DNA from: Indibacter alkaliphilus LW1
GTDB taxonomy: Bacteria > Bacteroidota > Bacteroidia > Cytophagales > Cyclobacteriaceae
Assembly: GCF_000295935.2 (NCBI RefSeq)
Contig: NZ_ALWO02000037.1
Coordinates: forward strand, 150,259-214,258
DNA: 64,000 nt
Direction of reading: 5' to 3'
Within the stretch, counting starts at the first letter, position 1; each line of letters begins with the position of its first letter. The position numbers and the translations under genes were made by a program. The notes under the pieces are model-generated. The model did not search any database. It was not told where the DNA came from and was given only the letters and a program-made list of their open reading frames with translations. Shown here in pieces: positions 9,370 to 19,335 of the stretch.

Positions 9370-12300
9370 TTATAATTTAAGGTGCTTGATGATTTTGGAA
9401 TAGAGGTTATCCGGATTAAATGGTTTGGAAATAAAATCATCCATTCCCACCTCTTCCAGTTGATCCTTGACATCTATCAGAGAAGATGCTGTAAGGGCAA
9501 TTACAGGAGTAGATTTTTTCTTAGGTTCATTTGAATTCCTAATGTGCTCTGCCACCTCAAAACCATCTACATGCGGCATCTGTAAGTCAAGCAGAACCAG
9601 GTGAAACTGTCCTCTGTCAAATTCCGAAATGGCCTGAAGTCCATCTTCGGCAATGACAATTTCTCCAACTCCCCACTTTTTTAGGAATTTTTTGATCATA
9701 ATTTGATTGACCAAATTATCCTCAGCAACTAGGATACTTGCTCTTTCAAGATTTTTGCTCAAACCATTTCCAGGCTTGAGAACCTCAGATCTATTATGAT
9801 CTATTTTATCAAAATCAATTGCAAAAGTAAAAATACTCCCGCCACCTTCTCTCTTTAAGGCATAGATTTCCGAATCAAAAAGATTGACTAAACGCTTGAC
9901 TATAGCAAGCCCCAAGCCTGTGCCCCCAAATTTCCGGGTTGTTTCTGCACTGGCTTGCGTAAAAGCCTCAAAGATAGAGTCCAATTTTTCTTTCGGAATG
10001 CCTATCCCTGTATCTTCAAACTTAAAATTCAACTTAATCTTTTTTGAAGAATCTTCAAGCAATTCTACCCCAATTCTTACAAAACCCTTCTCTGTAAATT
10101 TAACAGCATTGGAAATCAGGTTATTGATCACTTGCCCCAGGCGGACAGGATCTCCAAGAATTTTATCAGGTATCCGCTCATCATAGACAAATTGAATATC
10201 AAGGGACTTTTCTCTGGCCTGATACGAATAAGAGTGAATAATTCTATTTACAACGGTTTTGAGCTCAAAAGCGACACTTTCCAACTCCACTTTACCGGAA
10301 TCAATCTTGGTATAGTCGAGAATATCATTGATCAATCCCAGTAAATTTTCTGCAGAAAACTGAAGGGTCTTGAGGTTTTCCATTTGATCAGGTCGGGGGT
10401 TTTCCTCAAGAAGCAAATGTGACATCCCGATCACAGCATTCATCGGAGTTCTGATCTCATGACTCATGATGGATAAAAACTGGGACTTCACCATAGAAGC
10501 CTGCTCTGCCTTTTCCTTGGCAAGCAAGAGCTCTTTTTGAGCCCTTCTCAACTTGGTAATATCTCTAGCAATCCCGTTGTAGTAAACCTCCCCCTCTTCC
10601 GACCGGATCAATCTGCCATTGGAGCTGAAAACCCTGCTTTCACCATCTTTTCGTCTAAGCTTAAATTCCAAGTATTGGTTTTCTTCCAGAAATTTAATCT
10701 TGTCTCTTTCAAACTCGGCAAGAGCCTTCGAATCGTCATGAAACACAAACTCCTGCAAATTGCGCTGGATTACTTCTTCTACTTCATAGCCTAAAAACTG
10801 CTTTACATTGGGAGAGACATAAGTAAACTCCAAATCAAGATTCATAGAGTAAATGATTTCCGTGGACTCTTCTACCAATTTTCTGTATTTCTCCTCGTTC
10901 TTTTTTAGGTTTACTTTTGCTTCATATTCTTCATTGATATCCCTTAGTATTCCGAGTGCGTACTCCACCTCTCCCCCATAAAAAATAGGGCGAATTGTCA
11001 TTTCGTAGACCCTCCTTTTGTAAACCATGTTTTTTTGGACGATCTCCTTCAAAAGTAAAGCCCTGGTCACTGCAGGTTGGATTTCTTTAAGATTGGTTTT
11101 ATGAACTTCTTTTAAGGTCTTTCCTTCAAAATCCTTAGAAGTCATACCCCAAGCAGAAAGTGTGGTACCTTCAGCTACAATATATTTCAAATCCCTGTCA
11201 ATCAGAAAAACAGAAGTCAGAGGGATATTGGAGGCCAGTACCCTGTACCTATTTTGGCTACGTATGATTTCTTCTCTCGTTCTCTTTCTTTCAGTAACAT
11301 CCTGGATCAAACCTTCGTGAAGCAGAATATTACCACTTTCATCCAAAATTTCGCTGGACTTATCCTCAACCCACCTGTAGGTACCATCTTTTTTCTTCAA
11401 TCTGTACTCACCCGAATAAGCGGGAATCCCTTCTTTCTTCCTATTGCTGAAATGCTCCTCTATCAAATCCTCCGCATCATCAGGGTGTATCAAATCCATA
11501 ATGCTAGTTCCCTTTTGGGTAAGTTCATCCGCATCATAGCCAAACTGCCTGATATTTTCAGAAACATAAACGAACTTGAAATTGTCGTTGGGATCAACTG
11601 TAAACAAAACAGCTGGGCTATTTTCAACCACCATTTTAGCCCGCTTAGCCAATGCTTCTTGTCTATGCAGAAAAGAGAGGTTCCGGATTACAAAGGAATA
11701 ACCAATCTTAATTTGCTCATCATTCATAAAAGCCTGTACCGACACCTCATATGGCTGTACCAGGCCATCCCTTGATTTTAGGTTAAGCTCTTTTTTGTAA
11801 ACTTTGGTAAGTTTCAGTTTTTCAAGTGATTTTTTGACATTGACATTTTCAGAGCTCAAAAACTCAAATAGGTCAAATATCTTCCCATTGAAGAATTCGG
11901 TATTTTTGATTTTACATTCATTTTTAGCAGCCCTGTTCATATACAGGATATTCCAATTGTTGTCCGTTACAAAAATCGGATCATCTACCTGGGCCAAAAT
12001 CTGAGACTGTAATTTTAGATAATTCTCCGCATCCCGCTTGTGCGTAATGTCAGAACAATATCCATAGACTTCCAGTTTACCGAGGGAATCAGATTCTTTG
12101 ACATGTATGCTATAATCAATATGCTTTTCCTTCCCCTCAGCAGTGACTATACTAAACTCTCCGGATGTGGTAGTTTTTTTGGCTTTCGCAAGTTTGGCAT
12201 TTTGCAAAATCTCCTGTATGTGATCATCTTTGAGCCTTTTCAGTAATTCTTTTGGGTTGGCTGAACTCTCTCCTTCATTTATATCAAAAATCTTATTGAA

Positions 12301-13698
12301 TCCTTTGGAGAAATAAATCCTGTTTTTGGATTCACTTAAACGCCATGAACCTGACTTGGCCAGTATTTCCGTACTTTCCAAAAGACGCTCATTTCTTTCC
12401 AGGCTTTTACGGATGGCCCTGTTGATAAGGCTACCTGCATAAATATCTCCCAATTGACGAAGAACATACTCATCCTTTTCAAACCAGTCTCTTTTTTGTT
12501 TGACTGCATCCAGCCCAAAGAATCCTATCAGTCTGTTTTCAGAAAAAATAGGAATCAGAATAACGGATTTGATACCTTGTTGTTGGTAGACTTCCTTTTC
12601 CAGAGAAAAGCGCTCTTCCATCAAATCCACGTCAGGTATAATGAGGATTTCTCCCTTTCTCAACTCCTGCATGGTCATCGCATCCTCATCTATGGGGATG
12701 GTCTTTACATAGGGCATTTGTGGATCTATTCCATCGTTGGTCCACTCATAAGCATATTCTAAGATCTGAAGATCGTCATGGACAAGAAAAAGATAGGCCC
12801 TGTCAGCTTTCTCAAAATCCCCCAGCATTTTTAAGGAGAGATTGAAAATCGCATCTAACCTATGAATGTCTGCATTGACAAACCTTGCGGAGATTTGATT
12901 AATGAGGATTTCAAGCTCATACCTTTTCTGAAGGGATTTTTTAGCCAAGTAATAGTCAGTCACTTCCCTGGCACTGATCAGATACCCTTCTATACTTGGT
13001 TCATTGACCAGGTTTTTGGCATAGCTTTCTAAAAAAATCCGATTTCCATCTGCCTTGGTGATCCAAAGGTCGATCTGAACTTCATCCTCCGCTTGTTTGA
13101 GCGATTCAAAATCCCCATTGACAAACTCAATTACGCCTTCAGCAATAAAATCCTCCAGGGATTTGCCTATCACACGTTCAGGCTTGGTTCCCAACTTGTC
13201 AATTGCTGCTGAACTTACGGATTTAAAAACCCCCTCTTCATCAATGATCACCAGAATATCATGGCTATTGCGCATAATGGTCTTGACAAATCCCAATTCC
13301 TGTTGGGATTCCAGCATCAGAGACTGCTGGGCATTGGTCCCCATGAAAGCACTTAGAGAAATTTGCTGCTTACCTTTAGCCAGGCAATACCTGATATCCG
13401 TATTGGAGGAGAGATTGACAAAAGACCAATGAAACTTCTGTAAAATCCCATCTTTATTTTTGAGTGTTCTCAGAAAATCCAACTTGGGCATTTCCCCCGA
13501 AAGAAAAAACCTGTACAATTCATTCTGGCTTGCACCACTGTTAACAAATTCCTGCCACCTATTGAATCCAAAGAAAAAATTGTCCAACCAGTATTTATTT
13601 ACAAAAACTATCTGATCTTCACCAAAAACCATCATAGGTTCTTGTACTTCATCAAAAAAACTGAAAACAGAAATGTCTAATTTCTCAAAATAAGCCAT
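9370..13698 (-). CDS. Multi-PAS/GAF hybrid sensor histidine kinase
   Basis: Cytoplasmic-looking hybrid kinase of 1442 residues with no signal peptide or membrane helix. Rough order: PAS 10-105, PAS 135-250, GAF 265-425, PAS 430-555, PAS 560-680, PAS 685-805, PAS 815-925, PAS 935-1050, HisKA with SHEIRTP (phospho-accepting H1080), HATPase_c with N-box ISNAVK near 1195, DTGIGIP near 1230 and GGTGLGLAI near 1259, then a receiver domain 1320-1440 with DLQMPHVDG (phospho-acceptor D1371) and a conserved lysine in SKPF. The receiver has no DNA-binding output, so signal probably passes to a separate phosphotransfer or response regulator not seen here. The ligand or redox signal is unknown. Confidence 0.93.
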   Translation of the reverse strand: MAYFEKLDISVFSFFDEVQEPMMVFGEDQIVFVNKYWLDNFFFGFNRWQEFVNSGASQNELYRFFLSGEMPKLDFLRTLKNKDGILQKFHWSFVNLSSNTDIRYCLAKGKQQISLSAFMGTNAQQSLMLESQQELGFVKTIMRNSHDILVIIDEEGVFKSVSSAAIDKLGTKPERVIGKSLEDFIAEGVIEFVNGDFESLKQAEDEVQIDLWITKADGNRIFLESYAKNLVNEPSIEGYLISAREVTDYYLAKKSLQKRYELEILINQISARFVNADIHRLDAIFNLSLKMLGDFEKADRAYLFLVHDDLQILEYAYEWTNDGIDPQMPYVKTIPIDEDAMTMQELRKGEILIIPDVDLMEERFSLEKEVYQQQGIKSVILIPIFSENRLIGFFGLDAVKQKRDWFEKDEYVLRQLGDIYAGSLINRAIRKSLERNERLLESTEILAKSGSWRLSESKNRIYFSKGFNKIFDINEGESSANPKELLKRLKDDHIQEILQNAKLAKAKKTTTSGEFSIVTAEGKEKHIDYSIHVKESDSLGKLEVYGYCSDITHKRDAENYLKLQSQILAQVDDPIFVTDNNWNILYMNRAAKNECKIKNTEFFNGKIFDLFEFLSSENVNVKKSLEKLKLTKVYKKELNLKSRDGLVQPYEVSVQAFMNDEQIKIGYSFVIRNLSFLHRQEALAKRAKMVVENSPAVLFTVDPNDNFKFVYVSENIRQFGYDADELTQKGTSIMDLIHPDDAEDLIEEHFSNRKKEGIPAYSGEYRLKKKDGTYRWVEDKSSEILDESGNILLHEGLIQDVTERKRTREEIIRSQNRYRVLASNIPLTSVFLIDRDLKYIVAEGTTLSAWGMTSKDFEGKTLKEVHKTNLKEIQPAVTRALLLKEIVQKNMVYKRRVYEMTIRPIFYGGEVEYALGILRDINEEYEAKVNLKKNEEKYRKLVEESTEIIYSMNLDLEFTYVSPNVKQFLGYEVEEVIQRNLQEFVFHDDSKALAEFERDKIKFLEENQYLEFKLRRKDGESRVFSSNGRLIRSEEGEVYYNGIARDITKLRRAQKELLLAKEKAEQASMVKSQFLSIMSHEIRTPMNAVIGMSHLLLEENPRPDQMENLKTLQFSAENLLGLINDILDYTKIDSGKVELESVAFELKTVVNRIIHSYSYQAREKSLDIQFVYDERIPDKILGDPVRLGQVINNLISNAVKFTEKGFVRIGVELLEDSSKKIKLNFKFEDTGIGIPKEKLDSIFEAFTQASAETTRKFGGTGLGLAIVKRLVNLFDSEIYALKREGGGSIFTFAIDFDKIDHNRSEVLKPGNGLSKNLERASILVAEDNLVNQIMIKKFLKKWGVGEIVIAEDGLQAISEFDRGQFHLVLLDLQMPHVDGFEVAEHIRNSNEPKKKSTPVIALTASSLIDVKDQLEEVGMDDFISKPFNPDNLYSKIIKHLKL

Positions 13699-13813
13699 GC
13701 AGTCCTGTAAAACTAAGTGGGGATTAAAATAATTATGGTTTTATTTAAGGGTTAAGTTGGTTTAGCAATCTAAAAATATTCATTGGATTTCCATAATACT
13801 AAAATAAATTAAA

Positions 13814-15979
13814 ATGTTAAGAACAAAGCTGACACTACTCGTATTGTCATTGTTTTTCAGCCAGGCAATATTGGCTCAAAAACCTGACCGGGTCAATATC
13901 ACTGATCTGACCAAAATTGTAAGCACCACCTCACATGAGATACTTCCCGATGGGAGGCAAGCAGTATTTGTAAAAAACAATATTGACGAAAAAGGCAATG
14001 AAGATTACAGCTACAAATCCCAACTTTGGATAGTGGATCTTGTGGCACCCTATGAAATGAGGGCTTTGACTTCTTCGGAATACAACATTTCCTCATTTTC
14101 GATCTCACCAGAAGGAAATAAAATAGCATTTGTTAGGCCTAAGGACGGCAAGGCACAAATCTGGATCCTTCCTCTTCGTGGCGGTGAAAGCCAAGTAGTC
14201 ACTGAGGAGAAAAACGGCGCATCAAACCCGGTTTGGTCGCCAGACGGTAAAAAAATCCTATTTTCAAGCAGCCATCCTATTTGGCAGCTAGATGGAGAAC
14301 CTACCTGGGAAGTACAAAGACCCGGCAGGTCACACAATGATGAACCTAACTACAAAGCAATCAATGCCGGTTCAGCGAAAGAAGAGGTAAAACCAAACCC
14401 GGACGGAAGTATTGAGGAGTTGAGGGCTTACTTAGCAAAAAACAATGCCAAAGGTGACCCAAAAGTTATTGATAGATTAAACTTTCTTGGAGAAAGAGAC
14501 CTTAATCCAGAACTGAGTTTTGCTCATTTGAACATCCTTGATTTGGAATCCGGCAAAACGGAGAGAATTACAGATGGTTTTCAAAGCTATTTTGGAGGAA
14601 GCTGGTCTCCTGATGGAAACTACATTTTGGCTTCCAGTCTGTTGAATGAAGAACATCCAGACCTTACTCGCTTAACAGAGATCTGGAAAATAAACCTATC
14701 TGACAAATCCACGGAGATATTTTTTGCGCTTGAGGACCATAGTGTGGGGGCTCCTGTTTTTTCACCAGACGGGAAATGGATACTCTTCAGAGGTATGAAC
14801 ATGGATGAACCTTCCTATAATATGTCTATGCTTGGAGCCATAAAGCCTGATGGAAGCGGTTTCAAATGGCTTACTGAGCCATTAGATAGAAGCATTGGTT
14901 CAGGAAAATGGGGAACCAACAGCCAAGATATATTCTTTACAGGCTCTAATGAAGGTGGTGTTTCCCTATGGAAAGTCAATGTAAACTCAGGTAAAACCGA
15001 TCCTATTATCACAGGACCTAAGGGAGTAACAAGCTTCGATATCAAAGGACAAAACTTAATATATGCCCTTACTCAAATAGAGAATCCTTCTGAAGTATAC
15101 CTAGCTGACTTATCCAACAAAAATCCAAAGCAGCTTACCAGATTCAATGAATCTTGGCTTGCGGGAAAAAAAATATCAAAGCCTACTGCTCATAAGCTTC
15201 AGACAGAGGATGGGTTTACAGTCGATTACTGGGTAATGGAACCGATAGATAAAAAAGAAGGTGTAAAATATCCGACTATATTAAATATGCATGGAGGGCC
15301 CTCGGCCATGTGGGGACCTGGCGAAGCGTCCATGTGGCATGAATTTCAGGTAATGGCAGCCAAAGGTTACGGCGTAGTCTATGCCAACCCTAGAGGCAGT
15401 GGAGGTTACGGTAAAACCTTCCAAAAAGGCAATTTCCAGAACTGGGGGGATGGTCCAGCTGCTGATGTCTTAGGCTCTTTGGATGCTGCCATGGCTCAGT
15501 ATAATTGGATAGATGGAGAAAATTTAGCACTAACAGGCGGCTCTTATGCAGGTTACCTGACCGCTTGGATAGTTGGACACGACCACAGGTTCAAGGCAGC
15601 ATTTTCACAAAGAGGTGTTTACGAACTGACATTCTTCTTAGGAGAAGGCAATGCCTGGAGATTGGTACCCAATCATTTTGGCTATCCCTGGGAGGAAGGA
15701 GTAAAAGAAATCCTGGATTACAATAGTCCTCAAACCTATGTTCAAAATATCCAAACCCCACTTTTGATCAAACATGGTGACCAAGACCTTAGAACAGGAG
15801 TAAGACAATCAGAGCTGCTCTACAAAAGCCTGAAAATACTTGGCAAGCCTGTAGAGTATGTCAGGTATCCAGAAGAAGGTCATGAACTTTCAAGATCAGG
15901 AGCCGTGCATAGAAGGATAGATAGAATGGCAAGAATCATTGAATTCTTTGAAAGATATGTTGAACACCCTAACCAATAA
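13814..15979 (+). CDS. Secreted S9-family peptidase (acylaminoacyl/dipeptidyl-peptidase type)
   Basis: Exported serine peptidase of 721 residues. It has a Sec signal ending at AILAQ, then PD40/WD40-like propeller blades with repeated SPDGK/SPDGN motifs (about 70-400), and a C-terminal alpha/beta-hydrolase domain. The triad can be placed: S577 in GGSYAGY, D658 in HGDQDLRTG and H690 in EEGHELSRSG. It would cleave short peptides in the periplasm. Two bases separate its stop from a second S9 peptidase, so the pair is one operon. Divergent from the hybrid kinase across 115 bp. Confidence 0.93.
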   Translation: MLRTKLTLLVLSLFFSQAILAQKPDRVNITDLTKIVSTTSHEILPDGRQAVFVKNNIDEKGNEDYSYKSQLWIVDLVAPYEMRALTSSEYNISSFSISPEGNKIAFVRPKDGKAQIWILPLRGGESQVVTEEKNGASNPVWSPDGKKILFSSSHPIWQLDGEPTWEVQRPGRSHNDEPNYKAINAGSAKEEVKPNPDGSIEELRAYLAKNNAKGDPKVIDRLNFLGERDLNPELSFAHLNILDLESGKTERITDGFQSYFGGSWSPDGNYILASSLLNEEHPDLTRLTEIWKINLSDKSTEIFFALEDHSVGAPVFSPDGKWILFRGMNMDEPSYNMSMLGAIKPDGSGFKWLTEPLDRSIGSGKWGTNSQDIFFTGSNEGGVSLWKVNVNSGKTDPIITGPKGVTSFDIKGQNLIYALTQIENPSEVYLADLSNKNPKQLTRFNESWLAGKKISKPTAHKLQTEDGFTVDYWVMEPIDKKEGVKYPTILNMHGGPSAMWGPGEASMWHEFQVMAAKGYGVVYANPRGSGGYGKTFQKGNFQNWGDGPAADVLGSLDAAMAQYNWIDGENLALTGGSYAGYLTAWIVGHDHRFKAAFSQRGVYELTFFLGEGNAWRLVPNHFGYPWEEGVKEILDYNSPQTYVQNIQTPLLIKHGDQDLRTGVRQSELLYKSLKILGKPVEYVRYPEEGHELSRSGAVHRRIDRMARIIEFFERYVEHPNQ

Positions 15980-15981
15980 TT

Positions 15982-18936
15982 ATGAATTGTAAAAATGCTT
16001 TAAGAGGACTGCTTTGTTTGTTTTTCCTCTTAATGGTTTCGATACCTGAAAACTTCGCACAGGACAAAAAAGCGATTTCCTGGAAAGATGTTCCTTCTTG
16101 GAAATCTATTTCACCAGGTTCTGTACAATACTCTCCAGATGGACAATGGATAGCCTATGGAATGGTCCCGGTAGAGGGAGACGGTGAAGTAATCATCCAG
16201 CATACTTCAGACCCAAGTAAGAAAAAAGTGTTCCCCGTAGGATCGTCGAGTAACCCGACTATTTCATTTTCTGAAAACGGAAGATGGGTTGCATTTAAGG
16301 AATATCCCAAAGAAAAAGACAGGAAAGCTGCTTCAAAAAATGGAGGAAAAAGTTTAAAAGAAAAACTAATTCTCTTGGACCTACAGAGTGAATTCAAAAA
16401 AACTGAATACGATAATATCGCTTCGTTTGCTTTCAATGGCACATCTTCCAGTCATTTGGCCATTAACTTGAGTAAGGAAGGTGCAAATGGTGATGCCAAA
16501 GGAGCTGACCTTTTGATCATCGACCTATCTGACATGAAGCCCCACAATATTGGGAATGTTCTGGAATTTGCCTTCAATAAAAAAGGAGATTACCTGGCTT
16601 ACACCATTGACGCTGCAAACAAAAGCGGAAATGGAGTGCACCTGTACCAGCCTACACAGAGAATCACAAGGATCCTGGAGTCTGACAAGGCAACTTACCG
16701 CTCCATCAAATGGACTGAAAAAGGTGATGCCTTTGCTTTGCTTAAAATGATGGAAGACAAAGCCTACAAGCAGGATCAAGGAAAGGTAATCGGAGTAAAA
16801 AATCTCCCGAACCCTGAATTGGTACTTTATGATCCAAAAGCAGATTCTTCTGCTTTCCCAAAAGATTTTACAATCAGTCCAAACCGTCAGCCTATGTGGT
16901 CGGAAGATCTGACCAGATTGTTCTATGGCATCCATCCATTGGTAGCTGCCAAAAAGGATGAAAAAAATGAGGAAAAGAAAGAGGAGGAGGAAAAAAAGGA
17001 AATTTCTGAAGAAGAAAAGTTGGAGAGAATAAAGTCTGATTCCACGATCAAGTCACTCTCTGATCTTCAATCAGCCATTGCCAAACTGGACAGTACTAAA
17101 AAGAAAAGTACTGATAATAAAAATGATGCTACCAAGCCCGATATGACGATCTGGCACTGGAAAGACAGCAGGTTGCAATCCAGGCAGCAAGTCCTGGAAA
17201 ACCAGGATAAAAACTACAGTTTCTGGGCCATGTATGATGTTGCCAAAGCACAGCATATCAGCCTGCAGGACAGCAGTATGAAAGAGCTGAGTATACTCCC
17301 AAAGCAAAAGTATGCTCTTGGTTCTGACATCAAAACATACGAACTGGATATCAACTTGGATGGTCAAAACTATCTGGATTTCTACGTGGTGGATCTCAGC
17401 AATGGAGAAAGAAAAGAGCTTTTCAAAAAATTCTATCAGCCTAACTACAATTCCAGGCCCCGTGCCTCTGAAGACGGCACCAAGTTACTGTATGCAGAGG
17501 ATGGGCATTTCTATATTTATGACCTGAGGACAGGACAAAAAACAAATATCACAGCAAATATTCCTACCTCGTTTGTCAATGAAGAAGATGATAGAAATGT
17601 AGAAAAACCTATGAATGCTCCTTTGGGTTGGAGTTCTGATAGCAAATATGTCCTGCTCAGAGACAATTGGGATATCTGGCAGGTACCTGTAGTCGGCAAA
17701 GGTACGGCAGTTAACCTTACCCAAAATGGCAAAAAGGATAAAATCCGCTACCAATCCAGATACTCGCTTGATCCGGAGGAAAAAGGTATAGACCTAGGCA
17801 AAGCAGTTTATATTCGCATGTATGGTGAAAACACCAAAAAAAGTGGGATAGCTATATTAAAGCCTTCAAAATCAGGTCTAAATGCAGGTGCAGAGGTTTT
17901 GATTTGGAAAGACATGAATGTAGGGAGACTCTCCAAAGCTAAGAATGCAGACACTTACTTTATCACCATGGAGAATTTCAGCACCCCCACAGATTATTTT
18001 GTAACCAATGCAAATTTGGATTCTCCTAAAAAACTGACCGCAAATGCACCTGAGTCAGATAAATATGCTTGGTCTCCTGGAGTGAGATTGGTGGATTATG
18101 TATCTGACAAAGGCGACAGCTTGCAGGCCGCTCTCTTCCTACCTGCAGGATATGAGGAAGGAAAGAAGTACCCTACACTTGTTTATTATTATGAAAAACT
18201 ATCCCAGACACTTCACAATTATTCCAACCCGGGATTCTCGGGTACAGGTTGGAACCCGGGGGTTTACACCAGTAATGGATATGCTGTTTTGATTCCGGAT
18301 ATCGTCTATACCTTGGATGATCCTGGTATGTCTGCAGTATGGTGTGTGCTTCCAGCTGTCAAAGAAGCTTTAAAAACCGGAGTGATAGACGAGGGAAAAA
18401 TGGGACTTCATGGACATTCGTGGGGTGGATACCAGACTTCCTTCTTGATTACCCAAACAGACATGTTCAAGGCAGCAGCAGCAGGTGCTCCATTAACCAA
18501 TATGGTCTCCATGTATGACCTGATTTATTGGAATACAGGTGGAGGTAACATGGCCATTTTTGAAGCTTCTCAGGGAAGATTCAGGGGTGGACCTTGGGAA
18601 AACTGGGATTCCTATCTTCGAAACTCACCTGTGTACCATGTGAAAAATGTACAGACTCCGCTCTTGATGTTACACAATGACAAAGACGGCGCAGTGGATT
18701 TTACGCAGGGTATTGAGTATTACAATGCACTGAGAAGACTCAAAAAACCTGTAATCATGGTACAATACAAAGGTGAAAACCATGGTCTAGGGAAATTGGA
18801 AAATAGGAAAGATTACAGTGTAAGGATGATGGAGTTTTTTGATCACCACCTCAAAGGAAACGAAGCTCCAAGGTGGATTTCCGATGGTATTGAAAGGCTT
18901 AAATTAGAGACACACTTGGAAAAAAGAGCTTTCTAA
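15982..18936 (+). CDS. Secreted S9-family prolyl-oligopeptidase-like peptidase with charged insert
   Basis: Large secreted S9 peptidase of 984 residues with a signal peptide (MNCKNALRGLLCLFF... ending PENFAQ). Propeller-like N-terminal region, then a hydrolase domain with S813 in GHSWGGY, D902 in HNDKDGAVDF and H934 in GENHGLG. Residues about 322-380 form a low-complexity Lys/Glu-rich stretch (KEEEEKKEISEEEK) followed by a Ser/Lys-rich linker inserted in the propeller. This makes the protein longer than typical 700-800-residue relatives. It is the last gene of the pair; terminators follow at 19006. Confidence 0.92.
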   Translation: MNCKNALRGLLCLFFLLMVSIPENFAQDKKAISWKDVPSWKSISPGSVQYSPDGQWIAYGMVPVEGDGEVIIQHTSDPSKKKVFPVGSSSNPTISFSENGRWVAFKEYPKEKDRKAASKNGGKSLKEKLILLDLQSEFKKTEYDNIASFAFNGTSSSHLAINLSKEGANGDAKGADLLIIDLSDMKPHNIGNVLEFAFNKKGDYLAYTIDAANKSGNGVHLYQPTQRITRILESDKATYRSIKWTEKGDAFALLKMMEDKAYKQDQGKVIGVKNLPNPELVLYDPKADSSAFPKDFTISPNRQPMWSEDLTRLFYGIHPLVAAKKDEKNEEKKEEEEKKEISEEEKLERIKSDSTIKSLSDLQSAIAKLDSTKKKSTDNKNDATKPDMTIWHWKDSRLQSRQQVLENQDKNYSFWAMYDVAKAQHISLQDSSMKELSILPKQKYALGSDIKTYELDINLDGQNYLDFYVVDLSNGERKELFKKFYQPNYNSRPRASEDGTKLLYAEDGHFYIYDLRTGQKTNITANIPTSFVNEEDDRNVEKPMNAPLGWSSDSKYVLLRDNWDIWQVPVVGKGTAVNLTQNGKKDKIRYQSRYSLDPEEKGIDLGKAVYIRMYGENTKKSGIAILKPSKSGLNAGAEVLIWKDMNVGRLSKAKNADTYFITMENFSTPTDYFVTNANLDSPKKLTANAPESDKYAWSPGVRLVDYVSDKGDSLQAALFLPAGYEEGKKYPTLVYYYEKLSQTLHNYSNPGFSGTGWNPGVYTSNGYAVLIPDIVYTLDDPGMSAVWCVLPAVKEALKTGVIDEGKMGLHGHSWGGYQTSFLITQTDMFKAAAAGAPLTNMVSMYDLIYWNTGGGNMAIFEASQGRFRGGPWENWDSYLRNSPVYHVKNVQTPLLMLHNDKDGAVDFTQGIEYYNALRRLKKPVIMVQYKGENHGLGKLENRKDYSVRMMEFFDHHLKGNEAPRWISDGIERLKLETHLEKRAF

Positions 18937-19005
18937 AACTCTTTCAAAACCATGCTAATACAACTAATTTAATTAAAAATTAAATTATTTCGATATATAA
19001 TCAAT

Positions 19006-19033
19006 AAAAATACCCAAAACTGGGTATTTTTTT
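19006..19033 (+). terminator. Intrinsic terminator after the S9 peptidase operon
   Basis: Stem AAAAATACCCA / TGGGTATTTTT with loop AAAC and a run of seven T. It lies about 70 bp after the peptidase stop. Confidence 0.85.
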
Positions 19034-19120
19034 CACCAATTAAATTCATTATAATTGATGATCTTTTTGGGTTAACTCAAAAAGGTGTTTAAGTTCAAAA
19101 AGGGTTATCCCCGAAAAAAC

Positions 19121-19153
19121 AAAAGCCTCTGTATGTTACAGGGGCTTTTTTTT
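19121..19153. terminator. Second terminator hairpin, bidirectional
   Basis: Stem AAAAGCCTCTGT / ACAGGGGCTTTT (one T-G wobble), loop ATGTT, followed by T8 on the plus strand and flanked by A-runs that give U-runs on the minus strand. It begins with the 12-mer AAAAGCCTCTGT that recurs at 19273. Confidence 0.8.
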
Positions 19154-19155
19154 GG

Positions 19156-19240
19156 AGTGGTGGAGCCATCTAGAATGAAAACATGGGAAAGATCAGGGAA
19201 AGTTGTCCCACTCAACATTTTTTGCTTTCCAGCCGCCACT
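19156..19240. other. Foldable intergenic element between two related terminators
   Basis: The 400-bp gap 18937-19335 has no coding region. Between its second and third hairpins, AGTGGTGG (19156-19163) can pair with CCGCCACT (19233-19240), enclosing GGAAAG (19197-19202) with CTTTCC (19225-19230). This may be a small structured RNA or the remnant of a duplication. No promoter was identified for it. Confidence 0.3.
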
Positions 19241-19270
19241 TTTGATAAAAATCATGGGTAGCAAACAGAT

Positions 19271-19303
19271 AAAAAAGCCTCTGTCAAAAACAGAGGTCTT
19301 TTT
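19271..19303. terminator. Terminator hairpin for the convergent efflux operon
   Basis: Stem CCTCTG / CAGAGG extended by an A-run and T-run with one bulged T, loop TCAAAAA. It sits 33 bp past the stop of the TolC-type gene. The A-run on the plus strand supplies the U-run for minus-strand transcripts. Confidence 0.8.
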
Positions 19304-19335
19304 ACAATTACCGAAAACAAAATCTTTCTTTCAGA

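Noticed and set aside
11254-11775. 173-codon frame opposite the hybrid kinase
   Set aside because: Shadow of PAS-domain coding sequence.
19141-19260. tRNA gene or attachment site in the convergent gap
   Set aside because: The GGAGTGGTGGAGCC stretch looked tRNA-like at first, but no cloverleaf, T-loop or anticodon arm can be drawn.
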